This document shows positions 16,608 to 25,435 of a stretch of DNA of 64,000 nt, in pieces. Location: the NCBI RefSeq assembly GCF_015355755.1, contig NZ_JACVEE010000003.1:1044176-1108175 (forward strand), read 5' to 3'. Below the pieces are notes generated by a model. That model saw only the letters and a list, made by a program, of their open reading frames with translations, was not told the DNA's origin and did no database searches. The stretch comes from Nocardia sp. XZ_19_385 (GTDB lineage Bacteria; Actinomycetota; Actinomycetes; Mycobacteriales; Mycobacteriaceae). Both the position numbers and the translations under genes were made by a program. Position 1 is the stretch's first letter, and each line of letters begins with the position of its first letter.

Positions 16608-16837
16608 GCGATCACGCTCCTGTCGACGATCGGCCTGCGCTGCCGCTCCGGGTGGAATGGTGCGGCATCGCCAGTGTGACAGCGGCTTTCCGTGGACACG
16701 CCGAAGATTTGCCGGACAAGGAGGCGTCCACCGAATGCGTTATCCACCGGTGATGGGATCGGATTCATGTCGAACCCATCCGAATGGAACGGACCGGGCT
16801 TGACCCTGACGCAGGGGAAGGGCCGCAGCATGGGGAC

Positions 16838-17638
16838 ATGACTACGAATAGCTATGCGGTCCGGCAGTTTACGGTCCGCCACGAGGGCGTCACGATCCCG
16901 GTGTCCCGCGGCGGACAGGGACGAACGCTGGTGCTGTGCCCCGGCCTGACATCGTCGCAAGGCGAGTTGCACGAGCTCATCGACTTGTTGCGGCGTGACT
17001 TCGAGGTGGTGTCCTTCGACCTACGGGGACATGGGCTGTCCTCGGCTGCCGATCGGTACTCCTTCGAGGCGTTCCTCGGTGATCTCGGAGCCGTGCTGGC
17101 GGAGCTCGGACGATCCGAGTCGCCGCCCGTACTCGCGGGCCATTCGTATGGCGCGGATCTGATCGTGCATTACGCCGCTGCGCACCCCGATGCCGTGGCG
17201 GAACTGATGCTCATCGACGGGGCGAATCCGCTGCCGGAACCGTTCATCACCGAGGCCGATCTGCCGGAGTTCCAAGCGATGTGGGAGTCCCTGGCGCCGT
17301 GGCACGAGACGAACAAGGGCACCCCGCGCCAAATGTTGCTGACCCCAACACAAATCCTGGAGCTGAATGTAGAGCTCGATGGGATCCGGGCCGGACTTCT
17401 CGACCAGTACCGGAAAATCGAGTGCGCGATCAGCATGATCATGGCGAGCGCCATGGCCGGTGACAGCGCTGAGAGGCGGACTCCGCGGCACAACCAACTC
17501 TGGCGGGAGGGGATGAACCGGCTGATCCAGGAGCAGCCGCACATCAGGGCGCATTGGCTCGAGGCAAGCCACGGGCTGGTCGTCACGCATGCCGCTGACG
17601 TCGCCCGGATCATCCGCGCCCAAAGCGTGAACAACTAG
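16838..17638 (+). CDS. Alpha/beta hydrolase
   Basis: The 266-residue protein has an LVLCPGLTSSQGE oxyanion region, FDLRGHGLSS, the nucleophile elbow GHSYGAD, an acid-loop candidate around LIDGANPLPE and a C-terminal His in ASHGLVVTHA. This is the canonical soluble alpha/beta hydrolase set; the substrate is unknown. The ATG at 16838 has GGGGA just before it. A MerR regulator follows 13 bases downstream on the same strand, so the pair is probably cotranscribed and the regulator may respond to a substrate of this enzyme. Confidence 0.88.
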   Translation: MTTNSYAVRQFTVRHEGVTIPVSRGGQGRTLVLCPGLTSSQGELHELIDLLRRDFEVVSFDLRGHGLSSAADRYSFEAFLGDLGAVLAELGRSESPPVLAGHSYGADLIVHYAAAHPDAVAELMLIDGANPLPEPFITEADLPEFQAMWESLAPWHETNKGTPRQMLLTPTQILELNVELDGIRAGLLDQYRKIECAISMIMASAMAGDSAERRTPRHNQLWREGMNRLIQEQPHIRAHWLEASHGLVVTHAADVARIIRAQSVNN

Positions 17639-17651
17639 GAAGACTGGTCTG

Positions 17652-18491
17652 ATGATGACCATCGGTGAGCTGGCGTCCTACGCCGGGGTGACGGTGCGCG
17701 CGATCCGGCACTATCACGCCAAAGGCCTACTGCCGGAACCGGAACGCGACCACTCCGGCTATCGGCGCTACGACGCTGCCGCCGTGGTCGAGCTGATCAA
17801 GATCCGGACCCTCGCCGCGGCGGGCGTCCCGCTCGCCCGCGTGCGGGATCTGCTCCGCGCCGACCCGCAGGAGTTCGCCACGGCGATCTCCGAGATCGAC
17901 CAGCGCCTCTGCGCCGAGATCGAAGAACGCCGCCGGCATCGCGAGCGCATCGCCCACCTCGCCGCCGGCGACAGCCTCGCCCTCCCCACAGCAGTCGTCG
18001 ACTTCCTCGACCACCTCCGCTCCCTCGGAGTCGACGAGCGCATCGTCGAAGTCGAACGCGACGGCTGGATCCCCCTCGCCGCCCACGCCCCCGACCGGAT
18101 CCCGGAATTGATCGCCCGCAAACGGGAACAAATCACCCACCCCCAACTCATCGACTTCTACCGCACCCTCAGCCACGCCATCAACCAAACCGATGACACC
18201 GCAACCCTCATCGCGCTGGCCGACAAAACCGCCGCCTACCTCACGCAGCTAGCCGACGGGCAGGCCGAGGACTACCTCGGTGGCGGCATCGAACCTGCGC
18301 TGGCCACGCTCTTGGACGCGCTGGCCTTCGACACTTGGCCCTCAGCCCGCCACCTCGTCGATCTCCTCCACACCCGCGGCTGGACCGGCTGGACCAAACT
18401 CGAGCGCGTGGCCGCGCCCGCTCCGGAGCAGCCGCGGCGCGAAGTGGTGACCGAGATATCGCGGTCAGCGACGCAGGACGGCGTCGCGTAA
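17652..18491 (+). CDS. MerR-family transcriptional regulator
   Basis: The 279-residue protein begins with a MerR winged helix (MTIGELASYAGVTVRAIRHYHAKGLLPEPERDHSGYRRYD, quoted by its landmarks TIGELA, RAIRHYH and YRRYD). A coiled-coil dimer helix follows around ISEIDQRLCAEIEERRRHRERI. The C-terminal region of about 150 residues is helical and lacks the cysteines of metal sensors, so a small organic ligand is more likely. GGAAGA precedes the start. It follows the alpha/beta hydrolase closely. Confidence 0.92.
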   Translation: MMTIGELASYAGVTVRAIRHYHAKGLLPEPERDHSGYRRYDAAAVVELIKIRTLAAAGVPLARVRDLLRADPQEFATAISEIDQRLCAEIEERRRHRERIAHLAAGDSLALPTAVVDFLDHLRSLGVDERIVEVERDGWIPLAAHAPDRIPELIARKREQITHPQLIDFYRTLSHAINQTDDTATLIALADKTAAYLTQLADGQAEDYLGGGIEPALATLLDALAFDTWPSARHLVDLLHTRGWTGWTKLERVAAPAPEQPRREVVTEISRSATQDGVA

Positions 18492-18530
18492 GGCGCTCGA
18501 CGCGTTGCCCGTGCCTTGTTTCAGCACGGT

Positions 18531-19643
18531 CTAGTTCCGTTCGACGCGGACGGTGTGGCGGGCGGCGAAGGGTTGCTGGAATTCGGTGAAGAGCCGCGCG
18601 ACGAGTTCACCGCGGCTGGTGACGCCGACCTTGTCGAAGATGGCCTTGACGTGGTCGCGGATCGTGTGCGGGGAGAGGTGCAGCTGGGTAGCGATGTCGC
18701 GGGTCGGCAGGCCGCGCGCGATGAGTTCGATGACGTCGAGTTCGCGGCGGGTCAATTCGAAGGCGGCGGTCACCAGGGCGGCGACCTCGGAGGGCTTAGC
18801 GGGTTCGATGACCAGGGCGGTCGAACTGCCGCGGCCGTCGGCGGCGCGCAGGCAGGAGGCGTGGCAGACCAGCCAGTGGCCGGTGCCGGCGCGGATCCGG
18901 ATGCGGGCGCTGCCGCCGGTGAGCCGGGCGCGCCCGGCGGTGCTGAGAATCCAGACTGGCAGCGGTATTTCGATGCCGAGCGGTGTGGTGGTGGATGGGC
19001 CCGGGGGCATCTGGTCGAGCAGGTGCCGGGCTTCGTCGTTGAGCGACACCAGGTTTCCGTCGGCGTCGAAGAGCAGCATGCCCGGGGCGCGGGCGGTGTC
19101 CTCGGGCGTCGGCGCGGCGGCGGGCTGGACGAAGGACCGTAGCCGCTGGGCGAGTGGCGCGGACAGCGCTTGGACGAGTGCGATATCGGAGGCGTCGAAT
19201 TCGGCGCGTCCGCGCTCCCGGAACAGACTGAGCTGACCCCAGGGCTGGCCGTCGACGCGGAAGACGGCACGCAGTTCGTCCTCGAAACCGCGGGGGCGCA
19301 TGAAGTTCCGGTAGAGCGGGCTGCGGCCCGGGTTGCCTTCGGTCGCGGCGCGCAGGCCCGCGACCGGGACCGTGGCGTGCGCCAAGTCCCGGAAGCGATT
19401 GACGTGCTCGGCGAACAGTTCGGATTCCCAATAGGTTCCGCAGCCGCCCTCGTGCAGGTTCTCCACCCGCACCGGGGCGGTGGTCAAGCCGTTGATCGGG
19501 TCGGTGGCCACCCACACCGCGGCGTCGAAGGGCGCGATGCGGCGCAGGCGAGTGGAGGCGTCGGCGAACAGCGTGTGCGGATCAGGTGCGGCCGCGATGT
19601 CTGTCAGCAGTGCCTCGACCGCATTGCGGGTCGGCGTGGTCAT
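18531..19643 (-). CDS. LuxR-type transcriptional regulator with N-terminal sensor region
   Basis: The 370-residue protein ends in a GerE/LuxR helix-turn-helix: LTRRELDVIELIARGLPTR then DIATQLHLSPHTIRDHVKAIF. Residues 1 to about 170 look GAF-like (ADASTRLRRIAPFDAAVWVA, later GQLSLFRERGRAEF). Residues 190 to 280 look PAS-like (LFDADGNLVSLNDEARHLLDQ). No receiver domain is present, so it senses a ligand directly. It is divergent from an FAD protein gene, with a large inverted repeat between them, and probably regulates that gene and itself. Confidence 0.9.
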   Translation of the reverse strand: MTTPTRNAVEALLTDIAAAPDPHTLFADASTRLRRIAPFDAAVWVATDPINGLTTAPVRVENLHEGGCGTYWESELFAEHVNRFRDLAHATVPVAGLRAATEGNPGRSPLYRNFMRPRGFEDELRAVFRVDGQPWGQLSLFRERGRAEFDASDIALVQALSAPLAQRLRSFVQPAAAPTPEDTARAPGMLLFDADGNLVSLNDEARHLLDQMPPGPSTTTPLGIEIPLPVWILSTAGRARLTGGSARIRIRAGTGHWLVCHASCLRAADGRGSSTALVIEPAKPSEVAALVTAAFELTRRELDVIELIARGLPTRDIATQLHLSPHTIRDHVKAIFDKVGVTSRGELVARLFTEFQQPFAARHTVRVERN

Positions 19644-19676
19644 GATGGCGATCCTGCTGGATGCACCGCGTGTCCG

Positions 19677-19739
19677 CCATCCCTCATATGAGGGGGAACT
19701 CGGGCGCGCCCAGGAGAATTCCCCTCATTCGAGGGATGG
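19677..19739. promoter_or_regulatory. Inverted pair of palindromic boxes between LuxR and FAD-protein genes
   Basis: The left box CCATCCCTCATATGAGGGG (19677-19695) is itself dyad-symmetric and recurs inverted at about 19719-19739 as CCCCTCATTCGAGGGATGG. The boxes lie in the gap between the LuxR start (19643) and the FAD-protein start (19803), so a regulator could bind as two dimers. Confidence 0.65.
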
Positions 19740-19802
19740 GACCGGGAGCCGGAACCGATGACTCTGGTCGACGCACCACACGGTGCCTCGGAAGGAGTTG
19801 TC

Positions 19803-21266
19803 ATGCATATCGGAATCATCGGGGCCGGAGCGGCCGGAGTAGGACTGCTCGACGCACTCGCGGCAGCGGGCGGCACACCGGGAACCATCACGGTTTTCGA
19901 CGGTTCGCCCGCGGTGTGGCGAGGCCGGCCCTATCAGCCGGATGTCGCGGCGGTGCGGGTGAACGCCGCGCCGATGACCATGTCGATCAGGGCCGGTGAC
20001 CAGGCGCACTACCTGCGGTGGTTGGAGTCACGAACCGATGTCGCGGAGTATCGCGACGAGGCGATGGGACAGATCCTGGTGCCGCGTGCGCGCTACGGCG
20101 AATACCTCGAGGACACGGCGCGCGCCGCGATCGGCGAACTGCGCGGGGCCGGTTGGCAGGTGAGTGTCGTCAATGCCCGCGTCACCGGGATCTCGCGGGC
20201 CGAAACCACGGTGCTGCACACCGAGGACGGCAGCCGGGTGCCGGTGGACCGTGCGGTACTGGCGGTCGGAAACGGTCGCCCGCGCGACCATTACGGCCTG
20301 ACCGGCGCACCCGGGTACGTGAACGAGCCCTATCCCCTGGCGCACACACTCGCCGATATCGCGCCCGAAGCGCACGTCGGAGTGATCGGCAGTGGGCTGA
20401 CCGCCGTCGATATCGCGGCCGCCTTGACGGCGAACGGGCACACCGGCCCGATCAGTTTCGTATCCCGCAGCGGCACACTGCCGTTCGTGCAGAAGCGCCC
20501 GCTCCGCCTGGAGCTGCGACACCTCACACCCGAGACCATCCGCGCCGCGGCCACCCGAGGCAGTCTCACCCTCGACCATCTCGTCGCCCTGATGCGCGCC
20601 GAACTCACCGACCTGGGCCAGGATTTCGACACTTTCGCCACCGAAATCCTGGCCACCGAATCCGAACCGCCGGTCGACCGCCTGCGCCGCCAGCTCGCCG
20701 AGGTCGATTCCCCGCACTACGGATCGCGGCTACTGGTCATGGCCATCCGCGTGATCGGCCCGATGGCTTGGCCGCTGCTGCCGGAATCCGATCGGGCTCT
20801 GTTGCGGGGCAAGCACTTCCGCACCATCAACAGCCTCAGCTCACCGATGGTCCCGCACAACGCGAAGATCGTGCTGCGCCTGCTGGATTCGGGGCAACTC
20901 CGGCTGCGATCCGGGGTCTCGAAGATCGAGGCGCGTCCCGGTGCCGGCTTCACGATCCTCGACGACACCGACTGGGTCGCCGACGTCGTCGTCAATGCCG
21001 TCAATCCGCCCGCGTATACGACGCCGACCGACACCGAACCGCTGGTGAGCGCACTGCTCGCCGCTGGTGCCGCCGAACTCCATCCGGCGGGCGGCTTGGC
21101 CGTCGACCGCGCCACCCGTGCCGCGCTGGTACACGGCCGCCCCGACCCGACCTGGCACGTGCTCGGCAACCTGGCCGCCGACTCCATGTTCATCGCCACC
21201 AACCCGGCGGGCCTGGCTGCCGAGGCCAAGCGGCTGGCACATATCCTGACCGAAATCGCGAAATGA
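19803..21266 (+). CDS. FAD/NAD(P)-binding protein
   Basis: The 487-residue protein starts with a Rossmann FAD site (HIGIIGAGAAGVGLLDAL) and has a second dinucleotide fold at HVGVIGSGLTAVDIAAAL. The layout fits the FAD-NAD(P)-binding family typified by HI0933/YdhS-like proteins (RGRPYQPD, NAAPMTMSI). It is probably a flavin oxidoreductase or hydroxylase of an unknown substrate in the cytoplasm. I chose ATG 19803 because AAGGAG sits seven bases before it; the frame is open 45 bases further upstream. It is divergent from the LuxR-type regulator, which likely controls it through the paired boxes at 19677-19739. Confidence 0.85.
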   Translation: MHIGIIGAGAAGVGLLDALAAAGGTPGTITVFDGSPAVWRGRPYQPDVAAVRVNAAPMTMSIRAGDQAHYLRWLESRTDVAEYRDEAMGQILVPRARYGEYLEDTARAAIGELRGAGWQVSVVNARVTGISRAETTVLHTEDGSRVPVDRAVLAVGNGRPRDHYGLTGAPGYVNEPYPLAHTLADIAPEAHVGVIGSGLTAVDIAAALTANGHTGPISFVSRSGTLPFVQKRPLRLELRHLTPETIRAAATRGSLTLDHLVALMRAELTDLGQDFDTFATEILATESEPPVDRLRRQLAEVDSPHYGSRLLVMAIRVIGPMAWPLLPESDRALLRGKHFRTINSLSSPMVPHNAKIVLRLLDSGQLRLRSGVSKIEARPGAGFTILDDTDWVADVVVNAVNPPAYTTPTDTEPLVSALLAAGAAELHPAGGLAVDRATRAALVHGRPDPTWHVLGNLAADSMFIATNPAGLAAEAKRLAHILTEIAK

Positions 21267-21338
21267 CTGGCAGCATCTGCTAACGCACACGCCAGCTGGT
21301 AGCAGGTCGACAGCACGTCGTCGATGGGCTGGTCCGAA

Positions 21339-21845
21339 TTACGGGGTGAAGTGACTGAGCCCGGTTTGGTAGGCGATGACTACCAACTGTGCGCGGTCGC
21401 GCGCGCCAAGTTTCAGCATCGCGCGGCTGACATGCGTGCGTGCGGTGGCCGGGCTGAGGTACAACGCGGCGCCGATCTCGTGGTTGTTCATGCCCTGTCC
21501 CACCAACGCGACAACTTCACGTTCGCGGTCGGTGAGCACCGCGAGCCTCTCCTCGGCGGACTTGGCGGCCCGGCGCTGCGCGGTGAACTGACTGATGAGG
21601 CGACGGGTGATCCGCGGTGCGAGCAGCGCGTCCCCGGCCGCGATCACCCGGATGGCGTGCAGGAGTTCGGCGGGGCCCGCGTCCTTGAGCAGGAAGCCGC
21701 TCGCGCCCGCCTCCAACGCCTCGAAGACGTTCTCTTCGGTGTCGTAAGTGGTAAGAATCAGGACTTTGACCTGCTCCAGCCCGTTCATTTCGGCGATCTG
21801 GCGGGTCGCGCGTATGCCGTCCAGATGTGGCATGCGGATGTCCAT
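21339..21845 (-). pseudogene. NarL-type response regulator lacking its N-terminus
   Basis: The 168 residues start at MDIRMPHLDGI, which is the phosphoacceptor strand in the middle of a receiver domain; a complete NarL-type regulator would have about 50 more residues, including the acidic pocket. The rest is normal: LILTTYDTEE, ASGFLLKDAGP and a LuxR helix-turn-helix (LTDREREVVALVGQGMNN). Upstream, the same frame still encodes ELARATRPAVVL up to about 21890, inside the kinase gene, and then homology stops. The ATG has no ribosome site but overlaps the kinase TGA as TGATG, so reinitiation is conceivable. Without the acidic pocket it should not be phosphorylated normally. Confidence 0.8.
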
Positions 21846-22918
21846 CAGGACGACAGCGGGGCGGGTGGCGCGAGCCAGTTCCGTATCCGCAAGATGTCGA
21901 TGCCGGGCTCGAGTGCCACCGTCACCCGGGTCGGGCCGACGTGGCGGAGCACGTTCGTGATCGATTCCTGCACAATGCGATACGCGGCACTGCCGACCGC
22001 GCTCGGGATCGGCGTCACCGGCGTGGTCTGCTCCACATCGATGTCGAGCCCGGCGTCGCGCGCTTTGCCGGCGAGTTCGGAAATCCGGTCGAGACCCGGC
22101 GCGGGTTCACGGCCGTCCCCGTCGCGCAGCACACCGAGGATGGCGCGCATCTCGTGCAATGCCCGCGAGCTGGTCTGCTCGATGATGCGCAACGCTTCCC
22201 GCGCCTGTTCCGGCCGCCTGTCCAGGACATGCGCGGTGACACCGGCCTGCACATTGATGACGGCGATCGCGTGGGCGACGGTGTCGTGCACCTCCCGGGC
22301 GATCCGCAGCCGCTCGGCGTCGACCCGCGCCCTGGCCGCCTCGTCGCGCGATCGCTCCGCCAGATCTGCCCGCACCTGCGCATCGGCGGCAATAACCCGG
22401 CGCGACCGAGCGGACTCACCGAGGGTCGTACTGATCACGGACGCACCGATCCGGAACAACACCCAGCCGATGGCCGGGCTTGGCTCGATATCCGCCGCGG
22501 CGATCAGCCAGCCGATGGCCAGCACCGTGGTTCCCGCGCCGGCGATCCGCAGCGATCGATGCCCGTCGCCGTGGGCGGAGAGGGTGTAGAGAGCGACAAA
22601 GAGTCCGAGGCAGGAAAGCCCCTCTGGGAAGTCGAGACCGAAATAGATCAGGCAGGCTACCGCGATGATCGCGAAGACCAGCACGGGCTGCCGGCGGCGG
22701 GCGACGACGGCCATGCCACTCACGATCAGCAGGGCATATCCGATGCCCGATATCGGATTCGAGACCGGCGCGAGCGGCATCGCGATGGCCGCACTCTGCA
22801 CCTGAACCGCTGTGACGAACAGTGCTAACGCTACATCCGGCAACCAGGTAGGCCGCCGCGCGAACAAGGCAACCGGACCACGCGCCACTGCCCGCAGAAA
22901 CATGATGTGACAGTACAA
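21845..22918 (-). pseudogene. Sensor histidine kinase truncated in its ATPase domain
   Basis: The 357-residue product has an N-terminal membrane region of about five to six helices. A HisKA_3 dimerisation helix follows with the phospho-His in REVHDTVAHAIAVINVQ, and then the N-box in AYRIVQESITNVLRH. After GIDILRI the sequence turns into a short unrelated tail, APPAPLSS, and stops. The D-x-G-x-G and G-x-G-L boxes that bind ATP are absent. The adjoining response regulator is missing its first part, so a single deletion of a few hundred bases probably removed the kinase end and regulator start. The kinase should be inactive. It is divergent from the 23067-25426 operon. Confidence 0.82.
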
Positions 22919-22958
22919 CGTTCAGCTATCCCCCGATTTCCCGCGAATGCGCGGACTG

Positions 22959-23009
22959 CTACGACCATCGGCGTAGCCGATCGCGCGGCGTCTACGTCGA
23001 CCGGCGTAG
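22959..23009. promoter_or_regulatory. Two direct copies of CTACG-N8-CGTAG
   Basis: CTACGACCATCGGCGTAG (22959-22976) and CTACGTCGACCGGCGTAG (22992-23009) are imperfect dyads of identical layout, 33 bases apart or about three helical turns. They lie between the damaged kinase gene and the divergent membrane/multicopper oxidase genes. Two in-phase sites suit cooperative binding by a LuxR-fold response regulator. Confidence 0.6.
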
Positions 23010-23066
23010 GTGCCCGCACTTGTCGCCGGACGCGGAGCGACCGTGGCCGCCGCGACGATCGACGGC

Positions 23067-23471
23067 ATGAAAAAGGTCTTCGCCGGTTTGGCGGCCCTGC
23101 TGCTGTTTGCCGTTGTCACGCAGTTCTATCTGGCCGCCAGCGGCGCCTTCGACACCGCGCCCGCGGAGGAATCCTTCCAACCGCATCGCGCGCTCGGAAA
23201 CGCAATCCTGCTATTCGCGGTCGTGCTCACCGTCGCCGCCGCCATCGCCCGGGTGCGGGGACGGCTCATCGGACTGTCGGGCTTGGTCGCCGGGCTGGTG
23301 CTACTCCAGTCGGTGATCCGGGAAGTTGCCACAGTGGCCGGTGCCGGCTCGCGGGCCGGTCATTTCATTTTCGGCCTGCACGCGGTCAACGGGCTGGTCA
23401 TCGCCGGGGTGATCGGGATGATCGTGCGGGAGTCGTGGAGGGTGGCCCGAGTCGGCCGGACAGCATCATGA
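23067..23471 (+). CDS. Four-helix integral membrane protein (DUF6220-like)
   Basis: The 134-residue protein has four predicted membrane helices: FAGLAALLLFAVVTQFYLA, LGNAILLFAVVLTVAAAIA, LSGLVAGLVLLQSVI and HAVNGLVIAGVIGMIV. Polar, conserved-looking residues sit in SFQPHRALG and FIFGLHAVNG, and the His residues could face heme or metal. It resembles the DUF6220 family. I chose ATG 23067 as it starts the first helix. Its TGA overlaps the ATG of the multicopper oxidase gene, so the two are cotranslated and may form a membrane unit. Confidence 0.78.
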   Translation: MKKVFAGLAALLLFAVVTQFYLAASGAFDTAPAEESFQPHRALGNAILLFAVVLTVAAAIARVRGRLIGLSGLVAGLVLLQSVIREVATVAGAGSRAGHFIFGLHAVNGLVIAGVIGMIVRESWRVARVGRTAS

Positions 23472-25426
23472 CGACAGCGCACTGGATCCTCGTGGACCAT
23501 GCCGTCGCGTTGCTGTGTGCCGCAGCGTGGTTCGCGGCAGGCATCACCATGTCGTTGCGACGCATCGGGATTGCCCTCGCGTTCCTTGCGGTTGCGTTGT
23601 TGCTGACAGTGGCGCGGACGGCATCGGTGGTGGTGCTGGCCGGTCGGGGCTGGTGGTTCGTCCAGGAGAAGGTTCTGCTCGGGCTGCCTCTGCTCGCGGT
23701 GGCCGGCCTTGCCGCGGCGGTGATCACCGGAACTCGGCTGCGTGCACAGGTCACGGGTGCTCGTCGCCCCGAAAGCAGGGATGGCACAAGCGTTGTCGCG
23801 TTGCTTACCGCTGCTTACGCCGCACTGGCGGGTTTCGTGGTGACCTTCTTCGTCGGGTACCCCCTGACGCTGGGTACCGCGCTCATCGCGGTCGCTGTGG
23901 TGCTGGCCGGAATTCTGCTGACCATGCGAGTGCTCGCGGCACCGGAGGTGGGCGCGGCCGGCAAACAAGACGCCGATCCGGATCGGTCCAAGGTTTCGCG
24001 CCGCCGCTTCTTCGGCGTTGCCAGTGGTGTTATCGCCCTCGGCACGGGTGGGGCCGGTCTCTCGGCACGACCGGTCGCGTCGATGGCCGGTGGAGGAGAT
24101 CGCAGTCCGATGGCGCGTACTGCCCTATCGATGCGCGATCTGCGGGGCGCCGACACACCGGCACCGGGCTGCGTCCGGCGCGAGTACGTGTTGACTGCCC
24201 GGAAATCCACCGTGCGCCTGGGGACCGGGCGTGACATCGATGCGTTGACCTTCAACGGCACCGTGCCTGGCCCACCGATCACGGCCGACCAAGGCGATCT
24301 GATCGAAGTGACCTTGGTCAACGCCGATATCGACGACGGGGTGACGCTGCACTGGCACGGCTACGACGTGCCGTGCGGAGAGGACGGGGCGGCGGGCGTG
24401 ACTCAGGATGTCGTGCGGCCCGGGGACGAGTTCGTGTACCGGTTCCGCGCCGATCAGGCCGGAACCTACTGGTACCACACCCATCACGCGTCTCACATCG
24501 GTGTGCGCCGAGGTCTTTACGGCACCCTGGTCGTGAAACCCCGCACGGTCCTCGACGCCGGACAACTGGATCTGACACTGCCCGTGCACACCTTCGACGG
24601 CACCGCCACCATCGGAGGCGGCGCCGAATACCTCGCACCGGCAGGTACCTCCGTCCGGCTGCGGCTGATCAACACCGACTCCGAACCGCACCGATTCACG
24701 TTGGCAGGCACCAGCTTCCGGGTCGCGGCTGTCGACGGCCGCGACCTTCACGGCCCAGGCGAGATCAGCCTGACCGCGCTGCGCCTGGCCGCGGGCGGAC
24801 GCTACGACCTCGTGTTCGTCATGCCGAGCACCTCCGTGACGCTGACCCTCGACAACCGCGCCGCCACCGTGCGGTTACGGCCCGAGACCGACGCCCCGGA
24901 CAGCGAACCGACCGACATCACACAGTGGTCCGACCTCGACCTGCTGTCCTATGGATCCCCCGCCCCTGTCGCGTTGCGCACCGCCACCGCCGATCGGCAC
25001 TTCACCCTGGTCCTCGACCGCGGGCTGGCCATGGTCGACGGCACACCGGCGTACGCGCACACCGTCAACGGCCGTGGCCATCCCTCGATCCCCGACCAGC
25101 TCGTCACCGAAGGCGACGTCGTCCGATTCACCATCGTCAACCGAAGCCTCGAAATCCATCCGTGGCATCTGCACGGCCATCCGGTGCTGATCCTGTCCAG
25201 GGACGGGATCCCGTCCTCGGGCAGCCCACTGTGGGTCGACACCTTCGACGTCGAACCAGGCCAGGTCTGGGAAGTCACCTTCCGAGCCTCGAACCCGGGA
25301 ATCTGGATGAACCACTGCCATAACCTTCCCCACGCCCACCAGGGGATGATGCTGCGACTGCGCTACCACGGAGTCACCACCCCGTTCGGTGGTGAACACA
25401 CCCGCGGCATGAGTCACGGCCACTGA
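23468..25426 (+). CDS. Membrane-anchored multicopper oxidase
   Basis: The 652-residue protein has about five membrane helices in residues 1-160, then a Tat-like SRRRFFG motif with a hydrophobic stretch, then a multicopper oxidase module. Copper ligands are complete: HWHG, YWYHTHHASHIG, HPWHLHGHP and NHCHNLPHAHQGMM, covering type 1, 2 and 3 sites. The catalytic part should therefore lie outside the membrane. The middle segment is short. The ATG overlaps the previous stop as ATGA. Likely roles are copper resistance or oxidation of a small reductant. A membrane-domain fusion in front of the Tat-like motif is unusual for the family. Confidence 0.9.
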   Translation: MTTAHWILVDHAVALLCAAAWFAAGITMSLRRIGIALAFLAVALLLTVARTASVVVLAGRGWWFVQEKVLLGLPLLAVAGLAAAVITGTRLRAQVTGARRPESRDGTSVVALLTAAYAALAGFVVTFFVGYPLTLGTALIAVAVVLAGILLTMRVLAAPEVGAAGKQDADPDRSKVSRRRFFGVASGVIALGTGGAGLSARPVASMAGGGDRSPMARTALSMRDLRGADTPAPGCVRREYVLTARKSTVRLGTGRDIDALTFNGTVPGPPITADQGDLIEVTLVNADIDDGVTLHWHGYDVPCGEDGAAGVTQDVVRPGDEFVYRFRADQAGTYWYHTHHASHIGVRRGLYGTLVVKPRTVLDAGQLDLTLPVHTFDGTATIGGGAEYLAPAGTSVRLRLINTDSEPHRFTLAGTSFRVAAVDGRDLHGPGEISLTALRLAAGGRYDLVFVMPSTSVTLTLDNRAATVRLRPETDAPDSEPTDITQWSDLDLLSYGSPAPVALRTATADRHFTLVLDRGLAMVDGTPAYAHTVNGRGHPSIPDQLVTEGDVVRFTIVNRSLEIHPWHLHGHPVLILSRDGIPSSGSPLWVDTFDVEPGQVWEVTFRASNPGIWMNHCHNLPHAHQGMMLRLRYHGVTTPFGGEHTRGMSHGH

Positions 25427-25435
25427 GCAACTGAC

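Noticed and set aside
22907..23468. Upstream extension of the multicopper oxidase frame
   Set aside because: It covers the 23067-23471 membrane-protein gene in another frame and is Arg-rich; the ATGA overlap at 23468 is the better start.
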